A stretch of DNA of 64,000 bases from Kyrpidia tusciae DSM 2912 (GTDB taxonomy: Bacteria; Bacillota; Bacilli; Kyrpidiales; Kyrpidiaceae). Below are positions 10,079-19,296 of this stretch, piece after piece. Positions within the stretch are counted from its first letter, which is position 1, and each line of letters starts with the position of its first letter. A model generated the notes under the pieces. It did no database searches. It was not told the origin of the DNA and saw only the letters and a list, made by a program, of their open reading frames with translations. The position numbers were made by a program, and so were the translations under genes. The stretch covers positions 496,001-560,000 of the forward strand of contig NC_014098.1 in assembly GCF_000092905.1 (NCBI RefSeq). Direction: 5' to 3'.

Positions 10079-11632
10079 ATGTTCGTGCTGGTGGATTTTC
10101 GCAACGAACCACTGACCAATTTTCAAGATCCGGCGTTCCACCGTGCGATGAAAGACGCCCTGGAAGACGTGCGTCGGGGGTTCGGCCGGGAATACCCCAT
10201 GCGCATCGACGGAAGGGACCGGTTCAGCGGGCACTGGATCCGTTCGGCGGACCCGTCTCGACCGAAGGAGTTGGTCGGCCAGGTCGCGGCGGCGACCCGG
10301 GAAGATGCCATGGATGCCGTGGAGGGGGCTTGGTCCGCCTTCAAAAGCTGGTCTCGGGTGCCGGCCGAAGCCAGGGCCCGGTGTCTGTTTAAGGCGGCGG
10401 CGATCATGCGACGGCGCAAATTTCACCTGGCCGCCCTCATGTGTTTCGAGGTGGGCAAAACGTGGTCAGAAGCGGATGCCGATGTTGCCGAGGCCATCGA
10501 TTTCCTGGAGTTTTACGGCCGGGAGATGATCCGCCTGGCCCGCCCTCATCCCTTGACCCGCATCCAGGGCGAAGATAATGAAGTGACTTATGAGCCCCTC
10601 GGGGTCGGGGTCGTCATTCCGCCCTGGAATTTTCCCCTCGCCATTCTCACGGGGATGACGGTGTCTTCGGTGGTGGCGGGCAACGCCGTGGTGTTAAAAC
10701 CGGCCAGCGCAAGTCCGGTCATTGCCGCGGAGTTCGCCAAGATCATGGAGGAGGCGGGCATTCCCCCGGGTGTTATCCAGTTTCTTCCCGGTTCTGGCGG
10801 GGAGATCGGCGATGTGTTGGTGTCTCATCCCCAGGTGAGGTTTGTCACTTTCACCGGTTCCCGGGATGTGGGGGTTCACATCTATGAACTGGCGGCCAAA
10901 GTGCAGCCGGGGCAGAAATGGTTAAAGCGCGTCATTGCGGAGATGGGGGGCAAGGACGCCATCATTGTGGACAGTGACGCCGATCTCGACGATGCGGCGG
11001 CGGGGATCGTCACTTCGGCGTTTGGATTCGCCGGGCAAAAATGTTCCGCCTGTTCCCGAGTGATCGCCCTGGATGACGTGTACGAGCCCATTTTGGAACG
11101 GGTCAGGGCACTCACGGAGCGACTCAAGGTGGCACCGGCGGATTTGGAAGAGGCGTCCTACGGGCCGGTGGTGGACCGGGCGGCGTATGACAAAGTGCTT
11201 CAATACATCGAGATTGGGCAAACCGAGGGGCAACTGGTGACCGGAGGTGGTCCCGCCGAGGGGGACGGGTATTTTATCAAGCCGACGATCTTTCGCGATG
11301 TTCCCCCCGAGGCCAGGATTGCCCAGGAGGAAATCTTCGGTCCTGTGCTGGCCTTTTTAAAAGCGAAGGATTTCGACGAGGCCCTCCGGATTGCGAACGG
11401 AACCCAGTACGGCCTGACTGGAGGGGTGTATTCTCGAAATCGCGCCCATCTTGAACAGGCCAGGCGGGAATTCGAAGTCGGCAATCTCTATTTTAATCGC
11501 AAAATCACCGGGGCCTTGGTGGGGGCGCACCCTTTCGGAGGTTTTCACATGTCCGGCACCGATTCAAAAGCCGGAGGCCAGGACTATCTGCTCCTCCTCA
11601 CCCAGGCCAAAGTGGTGTCTGAACGGTTCTGA
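10079..11632 (+). CDS. rocA: L-glutamate gamma-semialdehyde (P5C) dehydrogenase
   Basis: NAD-dependent oxidation of glutamate semialdehyde to glutamate, the last step of proline and arginine breakdown. The 517-residue length and N-terminal NEPLTNF segment fit the RocA/PruA group. The catalytic glutamate lies in EMGGKDA (about residue 287) and the catalytic cysteine in GQKCSACS (about residue 322). PWNFPLAI and the GSRDVG stretch form the NAD site, and the C-terminal GGFHMSGTDSKAGG is typical of this subfamily. The ATG at 10079 has GGGGGAG directly upstream. No proline dehydrogenase gene is adjacent, and a hairpin terminator follows, so it is probably transcribed alone. Confidence 0.92.
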   Translation: MFVLVDFRNEPLTNFQDPAFHRAMKDALEDVRRGFGREYPMRIDGRDRFSGHWIRSADPSRPKELVGQVAAATREDAMDAVEGAWSAFKSWSRVPAEARARCLFKAAAIMRRRKFHLAALMCFEVGKTWSEADADVAEAIDFLEFYGREMIRLARPHPLTRIQGEDNEVTYEPLGVGVVIPPWNFPLAILTGMTVSSVVAGNAVVLKPASASPVIAAEFAKIMEEAGIPPGVIQFLPGSGGEIGDVLVSHPQVRFVTFTGSRDVGVHIYELAAKVQPGQKWLKRVIAEMGGKDAIIVDSDADLDDAAAGIVTSAFGFAGQKCSACSRVIALDDVYEPILERVRALTERLKVAPADLEEASYGPVVDRAAYDKVLQYIEIGQTEGQLVTGGGPAEGDGYFIKPTIFRDVPPEARIAQEEIFGPVLAFLKAKDFDEALRIANGTQYGLTGGVYSRNRAHLEQARREFEVGNLYFNRKITGALVGAHPFGGFHMSGTDSKAGGQDYLLLLTQAKVVSERF

Positions 11633-11638
11633 CCACAG

Positions 11639-11670
11639 AAAACCGGGGGCGTGGGATCGCTCCCGGTTTT
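11639..11670. terminator. bidirectional rho-independent terminator
   Basis: The stem AAAACCGGGGGC pairs with GCTCCCGGTTTT around an 8-base loop, and the T/A-rich ends allow termination on both strands. It lies between the convergent P5C dehydrogenase gene and the small membrane-protein gene. Confidence 0.8.
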
Positions 11671-11683
11671 GCTTAGTGGCGGT

Positions 11684-11986
11684 TCAGGAAGCCTGGGACC
11701 GCTGATCCTTGTGCGCTTTTTCCTCTTCCAGGCGACGGACCGCGGCCGGGGTGGAGTGATGTTTATAGTACCCGAAATTCAAATTGTTCGTCCGGTACCG
11801 GCCGTCCCGGCGAAAATCCACCCGATCCGCGGTCAGGCCGAAAATGATGTAAAGAACCAATGCGACGAGCACGGTCCACCCGATGGCCCCGTACATCTGT
11901 TGGGACAGAAAATACGCGCTCAAGCAAAAGGCGACAAAAGCCACGCCCAAGGTGGCGCCGAAAAGTCCGTACAGTTTATTCATCAT
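11684..11986 (-). CDS. small two-helix membrane protein
   Basis: A 100-residue protein with two hydrophobic segments: the first from about residue 4 to 27 (GLFGATLGVAFVAFCLSAYF) and the second from about 34 to 51. A positively charged, hydrophilic tail follows (RRDGRYRTNNLNFGYYKHH, then a Lys/Glu-rich end). The start at 11986 is preceded by AAGGGGGGATG. I do not recognise a family with certainty. It lies on the same strand as mqnE, 134 bases downstream, and might belong to its transcript. Confidence 0.65.
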   Translation of the reverse strand: MMNKLYGLFGATLGVAFVAFCLSAYFLSQQMYGAIGWTVLVALVLYIIFGLTADRVDFRRDGRYRTNNLNFGYYKHHSTPAAVRRLEEEKAHKDQRSQAS

Positions 11987-12119
11987 GGCACATCCCCCCT
12001 TGCGCAATCTCGGCGCAATCAAGCGTCGCCATTCGCCGGCCGCTGGTGACCATCCGGCCGGTCGGGCGGGAATCGTTCCGGCATCGCACGTCGCCTTTGA
12101 CGGTGCGGACCGTGACGAG

Positions 12120-13226
12120 TCAATAGATCTTAATCTTATTATACAGCGTATCCCGCTGAACGGGAATCCGACCGGCCTCCCGGATCATGCGAATAAACTG
12201 TTCTTTCGGAGCCATTTGGGCCGTCTCGGCGCCGGCGGCGTGGACAATCTGTTCCTCCATGACGGTGCCGTCCAGGTCATCCACCCCGAAGGCCAGGGAC
12301 ACCTGAGCCATTTTTTCGCCGATCATCATCCAGAAAGCCCGGATATGGTCAAAGTTGTCGAGCAATAGCCGGGCGGCGGCCAGGATGCGCAAATCATAAT
12401 ACCCTGAGGTGGTGTCTTGAATCCCATACTCCTCCGCCAGGGCGGTGTTGGCCGGGTGGAAGGCGAAGGGGAAAAAGCAAGAGAACCCGCCGGTCTCATC
12501 CTGAAGTTCCCGAAGGCGCAACAAATGGTCCACCACGTGTTCCGGCCGCTCGATGTGACCGTAGAGAATAGAGGCGTTGGTGCGGATGCCCATCTGGTGA
12601 GCGGCGCGGTGGACGGCAAACCACCGGTCGGCGCTGGTTTTGTGCCCGGCGATGATCCGTCGCACTTCCGGGTCGAACACTTCAGCCCCGCCCCCGAGGA
12701 TCGAATCGAGCCCCGCCTCCCGGAGCCGCTCAAGAACGGTTTCCACCGGGAGCTTGGCGACGCGGGCCATGTAATCGATCTCCACCGCCGTAAAGGCTTG
12801 CACGTGAACCCCGGGCAATAGGCGTTTCGCCAGGCGCATCATCTCTTCGTAGTACGAGAGGGGCAAAGAGGCGTTGACGCCCCCGACGATGTGCAGTTCG
12901 GTGAAACCCCGCCCGGCGATCTCTTTCATCTTCGCTTCCAATTGTTCGAGGCTGAGGGCATAGGCCCCGGGTTGATCCGGTTTTATCCCAAAGGCGCACA
13001 GTTTACAACTGAGATGACAGATGTTGGTGTAATTGAGGTGGGTGTTGACGATAAAATATGCGTCATCGCCATTTTTCTGTCGCCGAACTTCGTCGGCCAT
13101 CGCCCCGATCCGAAGAAGGTCCGGGGACTGAAGCAACGCCAAGCCATCCTCAAAATCGAGGCGCTCGCCGGCGGCGAATTTTCGTTCCACGGCGGCCAAG
13201 GCCAAGTGGGTGGACGTGGAGAACAA
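12120..13226 (-). CDS. mqnE: aminofutalosine synthase
   Basis: Radical SAM enzyme of the futalosine route to menaquinone. MqnE joins 3-[(1-carboxyvinyl)oxy]benzoate and the adenosyl moiety of SAM to give 6-amino-6-deoxyfutalosine. The cluster motif CHLSCKLC is at residues 70-77 in the CX3CX2C form, preceded by NTHLNYTNI, and is followed by HIVGGVNASLP and ILGGGAEVFDPEVR, which match the MqnE/MqnC/CofH branch. The 368-residue length fits MqnE. CofH-like activity is unlikely without F420 genes nearby. It probably starts with TTG after GGAGAAAC. No other mqn genes lie next to it, so the pathway genes are dispersed. Confidence 0.87.
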   Translation of the reverse strand: MFSTSTHLALAAVERKFAAGERLDFEDGLALLQSPDLLRIGAMADEVRRQKNGDDAYFIVNTHLNYTNICHLSCKLCAFGIKPDQPGAYALSLEQLEAKMKEIAGRGFTELHIVGGVNASLPLSYYEEMMRLAKRLLPGVHVQAFTAVEIDYMARVAKLPVETVLERLREAGLDSILGGGAEVFDPEVRRIIAGHKTSADRWFAVHRAAHQMGIRTNASILYGHIERPEHVVDHLLRLRELQDETGGFSCFFPFAFHPANTALAEEYGIQDTTSGYYDLRILAAARLLLDNFDHIRAFWMMIGEKMAQVSLAFGVDDLDGTVMEEQIVHAAGAETAQMAPKEQFIRMIREAGRIPVQRDTLYNKIKIY

Positions 13227-13354
13227 GGCCGTTTCTCCTTTCCATATCGGGATCGGATCTATTCTACCATACTCGGTGGGCTCACTGGCGCGGTTTTCGC
13301 GATTTCCCCGCTCCCGGCCGTTCTGTTAAAATAGAAAGAACGGGGGTGTTGTCG

Positions 13355-15217
13355 TTGCGTTATTACACGGCACCGGACTGGGGGGAGGGAAAAGGGGGGC
13401 GGGGATTTCGAGATGTGCCCTGGCGGCGGATTGCCGGGTATTTTCGGCCGTATGCCCTCCCGCTCGCCGGGGTGATCGGCTCCATCGTCCTGGGCAGCCT
13501 CCTCGGACTGGTCCAGCCTTTATTGATTCGGGGAATCATCGACCGGGCGATTCCCCGGCGTGATATGGTCCTCCTCAGTGAGTTGGCCGGGCTGATCGTG
13601 GCCACCGCCCTGGCGTCGGCGGCGGTGGGCGTGCTTCAGGGTTATTTGAACGCACGCATTGGCCAAGGCGTGATGTTCGACCTGCGCAACCAAATGTATC
13701 GACACCTGGTCCGCATGCCTCTGCAATTTTTCACCAATACAAAAACCGGGGAGATCATGTCCCGGGTCAACAACGATGTAAACAGTCTCCAAATGGTGGT
13801 CAGCGACACCGTGGCCAACTCTCTGCGCAATGTCATCAGCGTGGTCATCACCGTGGCGACGATGTTTGCCCTCAACTGGCAATTGGCCCTGTTGTCGCTG
13901 GTGATCCTGCCCCTTTTTATTGTTCCTACCCGCCGAGTGGGGCGGATGAATTACGACCTGCGAAAGCGAAGTCAGGAGAAGTTGGCCGATCTCAGCGCGT
14001 TGATGCAGGAGACGCTGGGGGTCAGCGGGATACTTCTGGTGAAGACGTTTAATAAAGAGCGGAGTGAAGTGGAACGGTTTGAGGCGAAAAACCGAGAGCT
14101 CATGGAGGCGCAGATGCGCCAGAGCCTGGTGGGCCGCTGGTTTTTCATGATGCTCACCACCATCTCCACGGCGGGGCCGGCGATCATCTACTGGTATGGG
14201 GGGCGCCTGGTCATGGGGGACGCCATGACCCTGGGCACGGTGGTGGCCTTTACCGCTTATTTGGGGCAACTGTACGGTCCCGTGTCCGCCTTGGCGAATA
14301 TTCACGTCAATGTGATGGGGTCGGCGGCGCTGTTCAGCCGACTGTTCGAGTATCTGGATAAACCCGTGGAGATTGAGGACCGTCCCGGGGCGGTGGATGT
14401 GGGGCGGGTTCGGGGCCAGATCCAGTTTGAAAATGTATATTTTCGCTACCGGCCTGGAGGGGAGTGGGTGTTGCGGGGGATCGACCTGACCATCGAACCC
14501 GGGCAGTTGGTGGCCTTGGTGGGGCCGAGCGGGGCGGGGAAGACGACCCTGAGTTATTTGATTCCCCGGTTGTACGACCCCGAGGTGGGCCGGGTGACGT
14601 TGGATGGGCACGACCTTCGGGACGTGACATTATCGTCGCTGCACGGGCAGATTGGCGTGGTCACCCAGGAGACATTTTTATTCCACGCCTCGCTCCGGGA
14701 CAATCTTCTCTACGCCAAGCCCGACGCCACCGAGGAGGAAATGGAGGTGGCGGCGAAAGCGGCTTACATCCACGACATGATCCAGGGGCTGCCGGACGGG
14801 TACGATACGGTAGTGGGGGAGCGGGGGTATAAGCTTTCCGGGGGCGAAAAGCAGCGCATCGCCCTGGCCCGGGTGATTCTCAAAAATCCCCGGATCTTGA
14901 TCTTGGATGAGGCGACCTCGGCCCTGGATTCCCACTCCGAGCGCTATATCCAAGCCGCCCTTCAGCCCCTTTTCCAGGGGAGAACGTCCATTGTCATCGC
15001 CCATCGGCTGTCGACGATCCTGCGAGCGGACCAAATTGTGGTGATCGACGGCGGCCGGGTGGTGGAGAAGGGCACGCATCGGGAGCTGTTGGCCCGGGGT
15101 GGGTTGTACGCCCGGCTGTACGCCGAACAGTTTGCCGATCAGGAGGTGGGGCGGCCGGGGGATGGGCAAGGCGCGCTTGGGCGGGATCTGAACGTCGCCG
15201 GAGGCGGGCGAGGCTGA
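13355..15217 (+). CDS. ABC transporter, fused permease and ATPase (exporter)
   Basis: A 620-residue half-transporter that works as a dimer in the cytoplasmic membrane. An N-terminal soluble part of about 25 residues leads into six predicted membrane helices (roughly residues 35-330). The nucleotide-binding domain has Walker A GPSGAGKTT near residue 388, the signature LSGGEKQRIALARV near 494, Walker B LILDEATSALD, and the H-loop IAHRLST. The fold is of the type B lipid/drug exporter class (MsbA/BmrA-like). The substrate is unknown. TTG at 13355 has GGGGG eight bases upstream; a much longer open frame starts at 13058 but overlaps the divergent mqnE and lacks a ribosome site. Confidence 0.88.
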   Translation: MRYYTAPDWGEGKGGRGFRDVPWRRIAGYFRPYALPLAGVIGSIVLGSLLGLVQPLLIRGIIDRAIPRRDMVLLSELAGLIVATALASAAVGVLQGYLNARIGQGVMFDLRNQMYRHLVRMPLQFFTNTKTGEIMSRVNNDVNSLQMVVSDTVANSLRNVISVVITVATMFALNWQLALLSLVILPLFIVPTRRVGRMNYDLRKRSQEKLADLSALMQETLGVSGILLVKTFNKERSEVERFEAKNRELMEAQMRQSLVGRWFFMMLTTISTAGPAIIYWYGGRLVMGDAMTLGTVVAFTAYLGQLYGPVSALANIHVNVMGSAALFSRLFEYLDKPVEIEDRPGAVDVGRVRGQIQFENVYFRYRPGGEWVLRGIDLTIEPGQLVALVGPSGAGKTTLSYLIPRLYDPEVGRVTLDGHDLRDVTLSSLHGQIGVVTQETFLFHASLRDNLLYAKPDATEEEMEVAAKAAYIHDMIQGLPDGYDTVVGERGYKLSGGEKQRIALARVILKNPRILILDEATSALDSHSERYIQAALQPLFQGRTSIVIAHRLSTILRADQIVVIDGGRVVEKGTHRELLARGGLYARLYAEQFADQEVGRPGDGQGALGRDLNVAGGGRG

Positions 15218-15283
15218 ACGGCAGGTCGGATTCTTCTGCATGGAATCGGTGTTGGACATGGAATTGTCGGAGGAGGTGCGGCG

Positions 15284-15925
15284 GTGGCTGAAGAGGGACG
15301 TATTCCCCCGGGTCAATTTGTCACGGAGCGCTGGCCCATTCTGCATGCCGGCCGGGTGCCGGAGATTGACCTGGAGAGTTGGAGACTGGAACTGTTCGGG
15401 CGGGTGGAGGAACCGGTTCAGTTCACCTATTCTGAACTCATGGCCCTGCCCCAGACTTCGTACCGGTGCGACATTCACTGTGTGACCACGTGGTCCAAAT
15501 ACGACAACCTGTTTGAGGGCGTTGCTGTTCGGGAGGTGCTGCGGCGGGTGCGGCTTTTGCCGGACGCCCGGTACGTGCTGGTGCACGCCTACGGGGGATG
15601 GACCACGAATTTGCCCCTGGAGGAGCTGCTCAAAGAGGGGGTCCTTTTGGCCCACTCCCATGGCGGAAAATCCCTGACCCCGAAACACGGCTGGCCCCTG
15701 CGCCTGGTGGTGCCCCATTTATATTTTTGGAAATCGGCCAAATGGGTGCGGGGACTCGAGTTTTTGGCGGAGGATGTGCCGGGATATTGGGAGGAGCGCG
15801 GGTATCACATGCTCGGGGACCCCTGGCGCTCCCAGCGGTACAGGGATGATCCGGAGTGGGTGAATGGTGATCTGCAAAGGGCGCAACGAGGGGTATTCAG
15901 GTGGTATGTCGACGGGGAAAGGTGA
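15284..15925 (+). CDS. sulfite oxidase-like molybdopterin protein (YuiH-like)
   Basis: A 213-residue protein of the oxidoreductase molybdopterin-binding family. The CDIHCVTTWSKYDN segment (about residues 62-75) carries the cysteine expected to bind molybdenum, and PKHGWPLRLVVPHLYFWKSAKWV closely follows the family pattern. There is no Tat signal or haem domain, so it is a small cytoplasmic single-domain member like B. subtilis YuiH. The electron acceptor and substrate are not known. The GTG start lies after GGAGGAGG. The 66-base gap to the ABC exporter and 10-base gap to the next gene suggest a shared transcript. Confidence 0.85.
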   Translation: MAEEGRIPPGQFVTERWPILHAGRVPEIDLESWRLELFGRVEEPVQFTYSELMALPQTSYRCDIHCVTTWSKYDNLFEGVAVREVLRRVRLLPDARYVLVHAYGGWTTNLPLEELLKEGVLLAHSHGGKSLTPKHGWPLRLVVPHLYFWKSAKWVRGLEFLAEDVPGYWEERGYHMLGDPWRSQRYRDDPEWVNGDLQRAQRGVFRWYVDGER

Positions 15926-15935
15926 GAAGGGACCG

Positions 15936-16313
15936 ATGGTTCGCGTGTTTGTGTACGGAACGCTTTTGGTGGGGGAGGCAAATCACGGGGTGGCCGCTCC
16001 CTATCTACTCAGCGTTCGCCCGGGCCGGGTGCGGGGGCGGTTGTACGACGTGGGGGCGTACCCGGCGCTGGTGTTGGACGAGGCGGCGGGGGAAGTGGAA
16101 GGCGAGTGGTTCGAGGTGACGCCGGAGGGGCTTCGGGCCATGGATGACCTGGAAGAATACCGGGGCCCGGGTCAGAAAAATGCCTATGAGCGGGTGTGGG
16201 TCCGGGACGCCCGGGAGGAGCGGTCCGGATGGGTGTACGTGTGGTTGGATTCCCGGGGGTATCCGGAGATTCCAGCGGGGTCATGGCGGGAATGGGTCGG
16301 TCGGGGGAGGTAG
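15936..16313 (+). CDS. gamma-glutamylcyclotransferase-like protein
   Basis: A 125-residue AIG2/GGCT-fold protein. The hallmark VFVYGTLLVGEANHG sits at residues 3-17, followed by GRLYDVGAYPALVLDE, and the acidic VEGEWFEV and DDLEEYRGP stretches supply the conserved Glu. Family members release 5-oxoproline from gamma-glutamyl amino acids or gamma-glutamylamines. The exact substrate here is not known. ATG 15936 is used because AGAAGGGAC lies just before it; an upstream in-frame ATG at 15906 overlaps the previous gene. Confidence 0.8.
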   Translation: MVRVFVYGTLLVGEANHGVAAPYLLSVRPGRVRGRLYDVGAYPALVLDEAAGEVEGEWFEVTPEGLRAMDDLEEYRGPGQKNAYERVWVRDAREERSGWVYVWLDSRGYPEIPAGSWREWVGRGR

Positions 16314-16423
16314 GGGGGTGTTGCCTTTGGACGTGAAACGACGGCCTGATGGTTCTTGGGTACGTCTCGGAGCCCGTGCGACGAAGGTGGAATTCGGTTT
16401 TATGGTAGCTAATTAGTAGTTAC

Positions 16424-16453
16424 TTGACAAAAGAAAGATTGGAGTGGTACTAT
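16424..16453 (+). promoter_or_regulatory. sigma-A promoter for the DoxX gene
   Basis: TTGACA at 16424-16429 and TACTAT at 16448-16453 with 18 bases between them. A small inverted repeat, TATAG-TG-CTATA, overlaps the -10 box and could be an operator. The local sequence is clearly AT-richer than the flanking genes. Confidence 0.7.
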
Positions 16454-16502
16454 AGTGCTATAAAAACCATTTTCATCATAAGAGCGAAAGGTGGAGGTTG
16501 GT

Positions 16503-16886
16503 ATGACCTGGCTGTGGTTGGTGGGGCGAGTTGTATTTGGAGTTTATTTCATTCTGGATGGTATTCTTCATTTTACTCGATTTGAAAGCACAAAACAGTA
16601 CGCTGCCTATAAAGGGATCCCTGTGCCGGGATTTTCAGTCGCTGTAACCGGCCTATTGTTGCTGGCCGGGGGGTTGAGTATTTTGACGGGTTACTGGGTT
16701 CAACCCCTTTTAATCCTGTTGGCCATTTTTCTGGTGGCTGCGGCGGTGTGGGTGCACAACTTTTGGACCGTGGAAGATGCTCAAGGGAAAGCCACGGAAA
16801 TGGCTCATTTTACCAAAAATATTGCCCTTGCTTCCGCGGCGCTGATGATGTTGGCGATTTCCCAATGGTCTTGGACGACTTTTTAA
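16503..16886 (+). CDS. DoxX family membrane protein
   Basis: A 127-residue protein with four predicted membrane helices, starting at VGRVVFGVYFILDG, and the typical DoxX features: a small-residue-rich GLLLLAGGLSILTGYW helix and a C-terminal helix after HFTKNIALASAALM. DoxX proteins take part in thiol redox homeostasis in several bacteria, but the exact role differs by member. GGTGGAGG precedes the ATG. It has its own promoter and lies upstream of the nos genes, with a 478-base gap between them. Confidence 0.8.
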   Translation: MTWLWLVGRVVFGVYFILDGILHFTRFESTKQYAAYKGIPVPGFSVAVTGLLLLAGGLSILTGYWVQPLLILLAIFLVAAAVWVHNFWTVEDAQGKATEMAHFTKNIALASAALMMLAISQWSWTTF

Positions 16887-17364
16887 GGGAAGTCACCTGT
16901 GAATGAGTGAGTTCAGGGATCCAATTGTGGATCAATCTTCGGGACGGCATATCCATCAAAGACGGTCCACGTATCGGTTGTGACCCCGTTGCATCTTGTT
17001 TTCTTTGCCGGAGAGCCGCTTGGCGAACAGCCCGCATTTCGAGGCAGTTTTGTGGACTGATCCAGTGAACAGATGCCGGCACGGCGCCATGGCGGAAGTG
17101 GACCGGGCGGGGCCGGGTTTGGAACGATGGTGTCGGTGCGGGTGGATGGGTGGGGACTGTTTCATAAATGGATCGGCCATGGAGTTGAATCGGGTGGCGG
17201 TTCCGATGGGCTGATGTTTTTCTGGCCCACTTCGGAGTACCGCCACCCTTTTGTCACATAAATAGCCTGAAAGGGCTACGGGCAAATATTGCGTGATGCG
17301 TTACGGTGAAGGCAGGGGGAAGGCCGGGTCGGGCACGGCGGGGTTGCCGCACAGCAGGGAGGAG
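16887..17364. other. spacer without a convincing gene
   Basis: No frame in either direction has family motifs plus a ribosome site. A minus-strand frame of 109 codons (16956-17285) has basic, His-rich composition and could be a degraded gene, but I cannot name it. A short hairpin (TAGCC/GGCTA) is near 17265. Confidence 0.4.
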
Positions 17365-18717
17365 GTGTCGCTGATTGGTCAGGGAAGAGTTTCCATCCCG
17401 TGGCGGGCTTTGCTGGTGATGTTCGGGCTGTTGGTATGGAGCGTGCCGGTGTACGCCGAAGAGGGTTCCGACAGTCTTCAGGCCGTAATCGACCGGGCAC
17501 CGCCCGGATCCACGGTGAAGATCGCCCCGGGGACGTATGCCGGTCCCATCACCCTGGCAAAGCCCATCACCCTTTTTGGAGGTCCGGGGGTGCGAATCGT
17601 AAACGGGGGCGGGGGTTCGGAAGACCGGCCGCTGCTCTTGTTGCAAACAAGCGGAGCGAACGTCCAGGGGGTGCGGCTAGAAGACAAACTCAGTCTGCCG
17701 AAGCACGCCACTGTGGAGGTTCGCGGCGACAACAACGTATTGTCCGACCTGACGATAGCCACTGCCGGTATCGGGATCCGGCTTCAGGGTGCCGATGGCA
17801 ACAAGATCCGGGGGGTGCATATCCAGGGAACGGGGGTCGGGCGATCCGGCGGGACGGTGTTCACCGTCGGGAACGGCATTGAACTGTGGAATTCTAACGA
17901 CAACCGGGTGGAGAATTGTCGAATCGCCAAGGTTCAGGACGGGGTGTATCTCGATACCAGCCGCCGAAACCAGGTGCTCAATAATGTCGTTCAGGACTCT
18001 CACTACGCGGTACACCTCATGTTCACCGGTGAGAGTGACATCTCGGGCAATCGCTTCGCGCGAAACATCACCGGGGTCATGGTCATGGGGGACGACGGCA
18101 GCCGGGTCATCGGCAATCACATCGAGAAACAAGCCGCCAATGTACAGGCCCAAGGGATTCTGGTGTATGATTCCCACCACTGCCTGATTGCCGAGAACCA
18201 CGTCATCGGCAACCGCATCGGGTTCTATGTGGATCAGGCCAGCCAGAATCGTTTTGTCGACAATACGATTGCGCAAAATTTCTTGGGACTCTATATGACA
18301 GCGTCCCGTGACAACGATTTTAATCGCAACTTGTGGGTCGGGAATGTCGTTCAGGCCCAGGCGATCTCCAGTCGGGACAATCGCATGGCGGGTAATTACT
18401 GGGATGACCTGCAGGGACTCGATGCGGACGGAGATGGGCGGTCTGACCTTCCTTACCAGGCCTCTCCTTTCCTGTTAGCGCTCACCCGGGCCGTTCCCGC
18501 TTACCAGATCTTCTTCCAGGCACCGGGGACCTTCGTGTTGGAGCAGTTGTTTGCCGGTGATACCAGGCGCTGGCTCACGGACACGGCTCCCTTGATGAAG
18601 CCACCGGACACCGCAACCGCGTCGGCACCGCCGATGGACAAAACCGTTCCGCTTGTGTCGTTTTTCCTTCTCGGACTGGGACTTTATCCATTCTTACACC
18701 ATCGACCAGGGGTGTGA
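17365..18717 (+). CDS. nosD: NosD-like periplasmic beta-helix protein
   Basis: A roughly 450-residue exported protein with a right-handed beta-helix made of CASH/NosD repeats. Repeating NxV and GNRI units such as GNGIELWNSNDNRVENC, NQVLNNVV and GNRIGFYVDQASQNRF are visible through the middle. A signal peptide (basic start, then ALLVMFGLLVWSVPVYAEE) begins soon after the start, and a hydrophobic segment at the C-terminus (VSFFLLGLGLYPFL) probably anchors it. NosD acts with NosF and NosY in copper-site maturation of nitrous-oxide reductase. The start is uncertain: GTG 17365 overlaps the GGGAGGAGG ribosome site, and non-canonical starts shortly after it are possible. It forms an operon with nosL, nosY and nosF. 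Confidence 0.85.
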   Translation: MSLIGQGRVSIPWRALLVMFGLLVWSVPVYAEEGSDSLQAVIDRAPPGSTVKIAPGTYAGPITLAKPITLFGGPGVRIVNGGGGSEDRPLLLLQTSGANVQGVRLEDKLSLPKHATVEVRGDNNVLSDLTIATAGIGIRLQGADGNKIRGVHIQGTGVGRSGGTVFTVGNGIELWNSNDNRVENCRIAKVQDGVYLDTSRRNQVLNNVVQDSHYAVHLMFTGESDISGNRFARNITGVMVMGDDGSRVIGNHIEKQAANVQAQGILVYDSHHCLIAENHVIGNRIGFYVDQASQNRFVDNTIAQNFLGLYMTASRDNDFNRNLWVGNVVQAQAISSRDNRMAGNYWDDLQGLDADGDGRSDLPYQASPFLLALTRAVPAYQIFFQAPGTFVLEQLFAGDTRRWLTDTAPLMKPPDTATASAPPMDKTVPLVSFFLLGLGLYPFLHHRPGV

Positions 18718-18721
18718 AAGC

Positions 18722-19291
18722 ATGAAAATCAAACGGATGATCGGGATGCTGGCGGCGACCGCCGCCCTCAGTCTTGCTCTCGCGGGCTGCGGGAAACAAG
18801 CCGCCCAACCGGCGGCCATCGACCCCGCCGTGGACAAGTGTGCCGTTTGCCACATGACAGTCAAAGATGATCATTTTGCCACGGAGATCATTCTCGCCGA
18901 TGGCCAGGCGCTTAAATTTGACGACCTCGGCTGCATGAACAAGTGGACCCAGCAAAATGGCACTTCTCAGGTTGCCCAGCGATTTGTCCGGGATTACAAC
19001 AGCAGTCAATGGCTCAAATTCGAAGACGCCACTTATGTCTACGACCCGAATATCGTGACTCCCATGGCCTATAATGTCGTTTCCTTCCAGAATAAGGCCG
19101 ATGCGGAAAACTTCCTGAAACAGTACCCGGGGGGAAAGCTGTTTGCGGCGGATCAGTTGGGGAGCCATAACTGGGCCCGCAATATGGAAATGATGAAAAA
19201 AATGAAAGAACAGATGAACATGAACAGCGGCAGCATGAGCGGCGGCAGCATGAACGGAGGTAATATGAGCGGCGCGGAAATGGGGCACTGA
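18722..19291 (+). CDS. nosL: NosL copper chaperone lipoprotein with Met-rich tail
   Basis: A 189-residue lipoprotein: a basic start, a hydrophobic stretch, and lipobox LALAGC with the acylated Cys at 23. The NosL copper site CAVCHM is at residues 40-45, followed by FDDLGCM and a VRDYNSSQW stretch, then TPMAYNVVSF, all in normal order. NosL binds Cu(I) and delivers it to nitrous-oxide reductase. The C-terminal 40 residues are unusual: a Met/Asn/Gly/Ser-rich tail (repeats of SMSGGSMNGG type, ending MGH) that could bind further copper. It begins four bases after nosD. Confidence 0.9.
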   Translation: MKIKRMIGMLAATAALSLALAGCGKQAAQPAAIDPAVDKCAVCHMTVKDDHFATEIILADGQALKFDDLGCMNKWTQQNGTSQVAQRFVRDYNSSQWLKFEDATYVYDPNIVTPMAYNVVSFQNKADAENFLKQYPGGKLFAADQLGSHNWARNMEMMKKMKEQMNMNSGSMSGGSMNGGNMSGAEMGH

Positions 19292-19296
19292 GCCAA

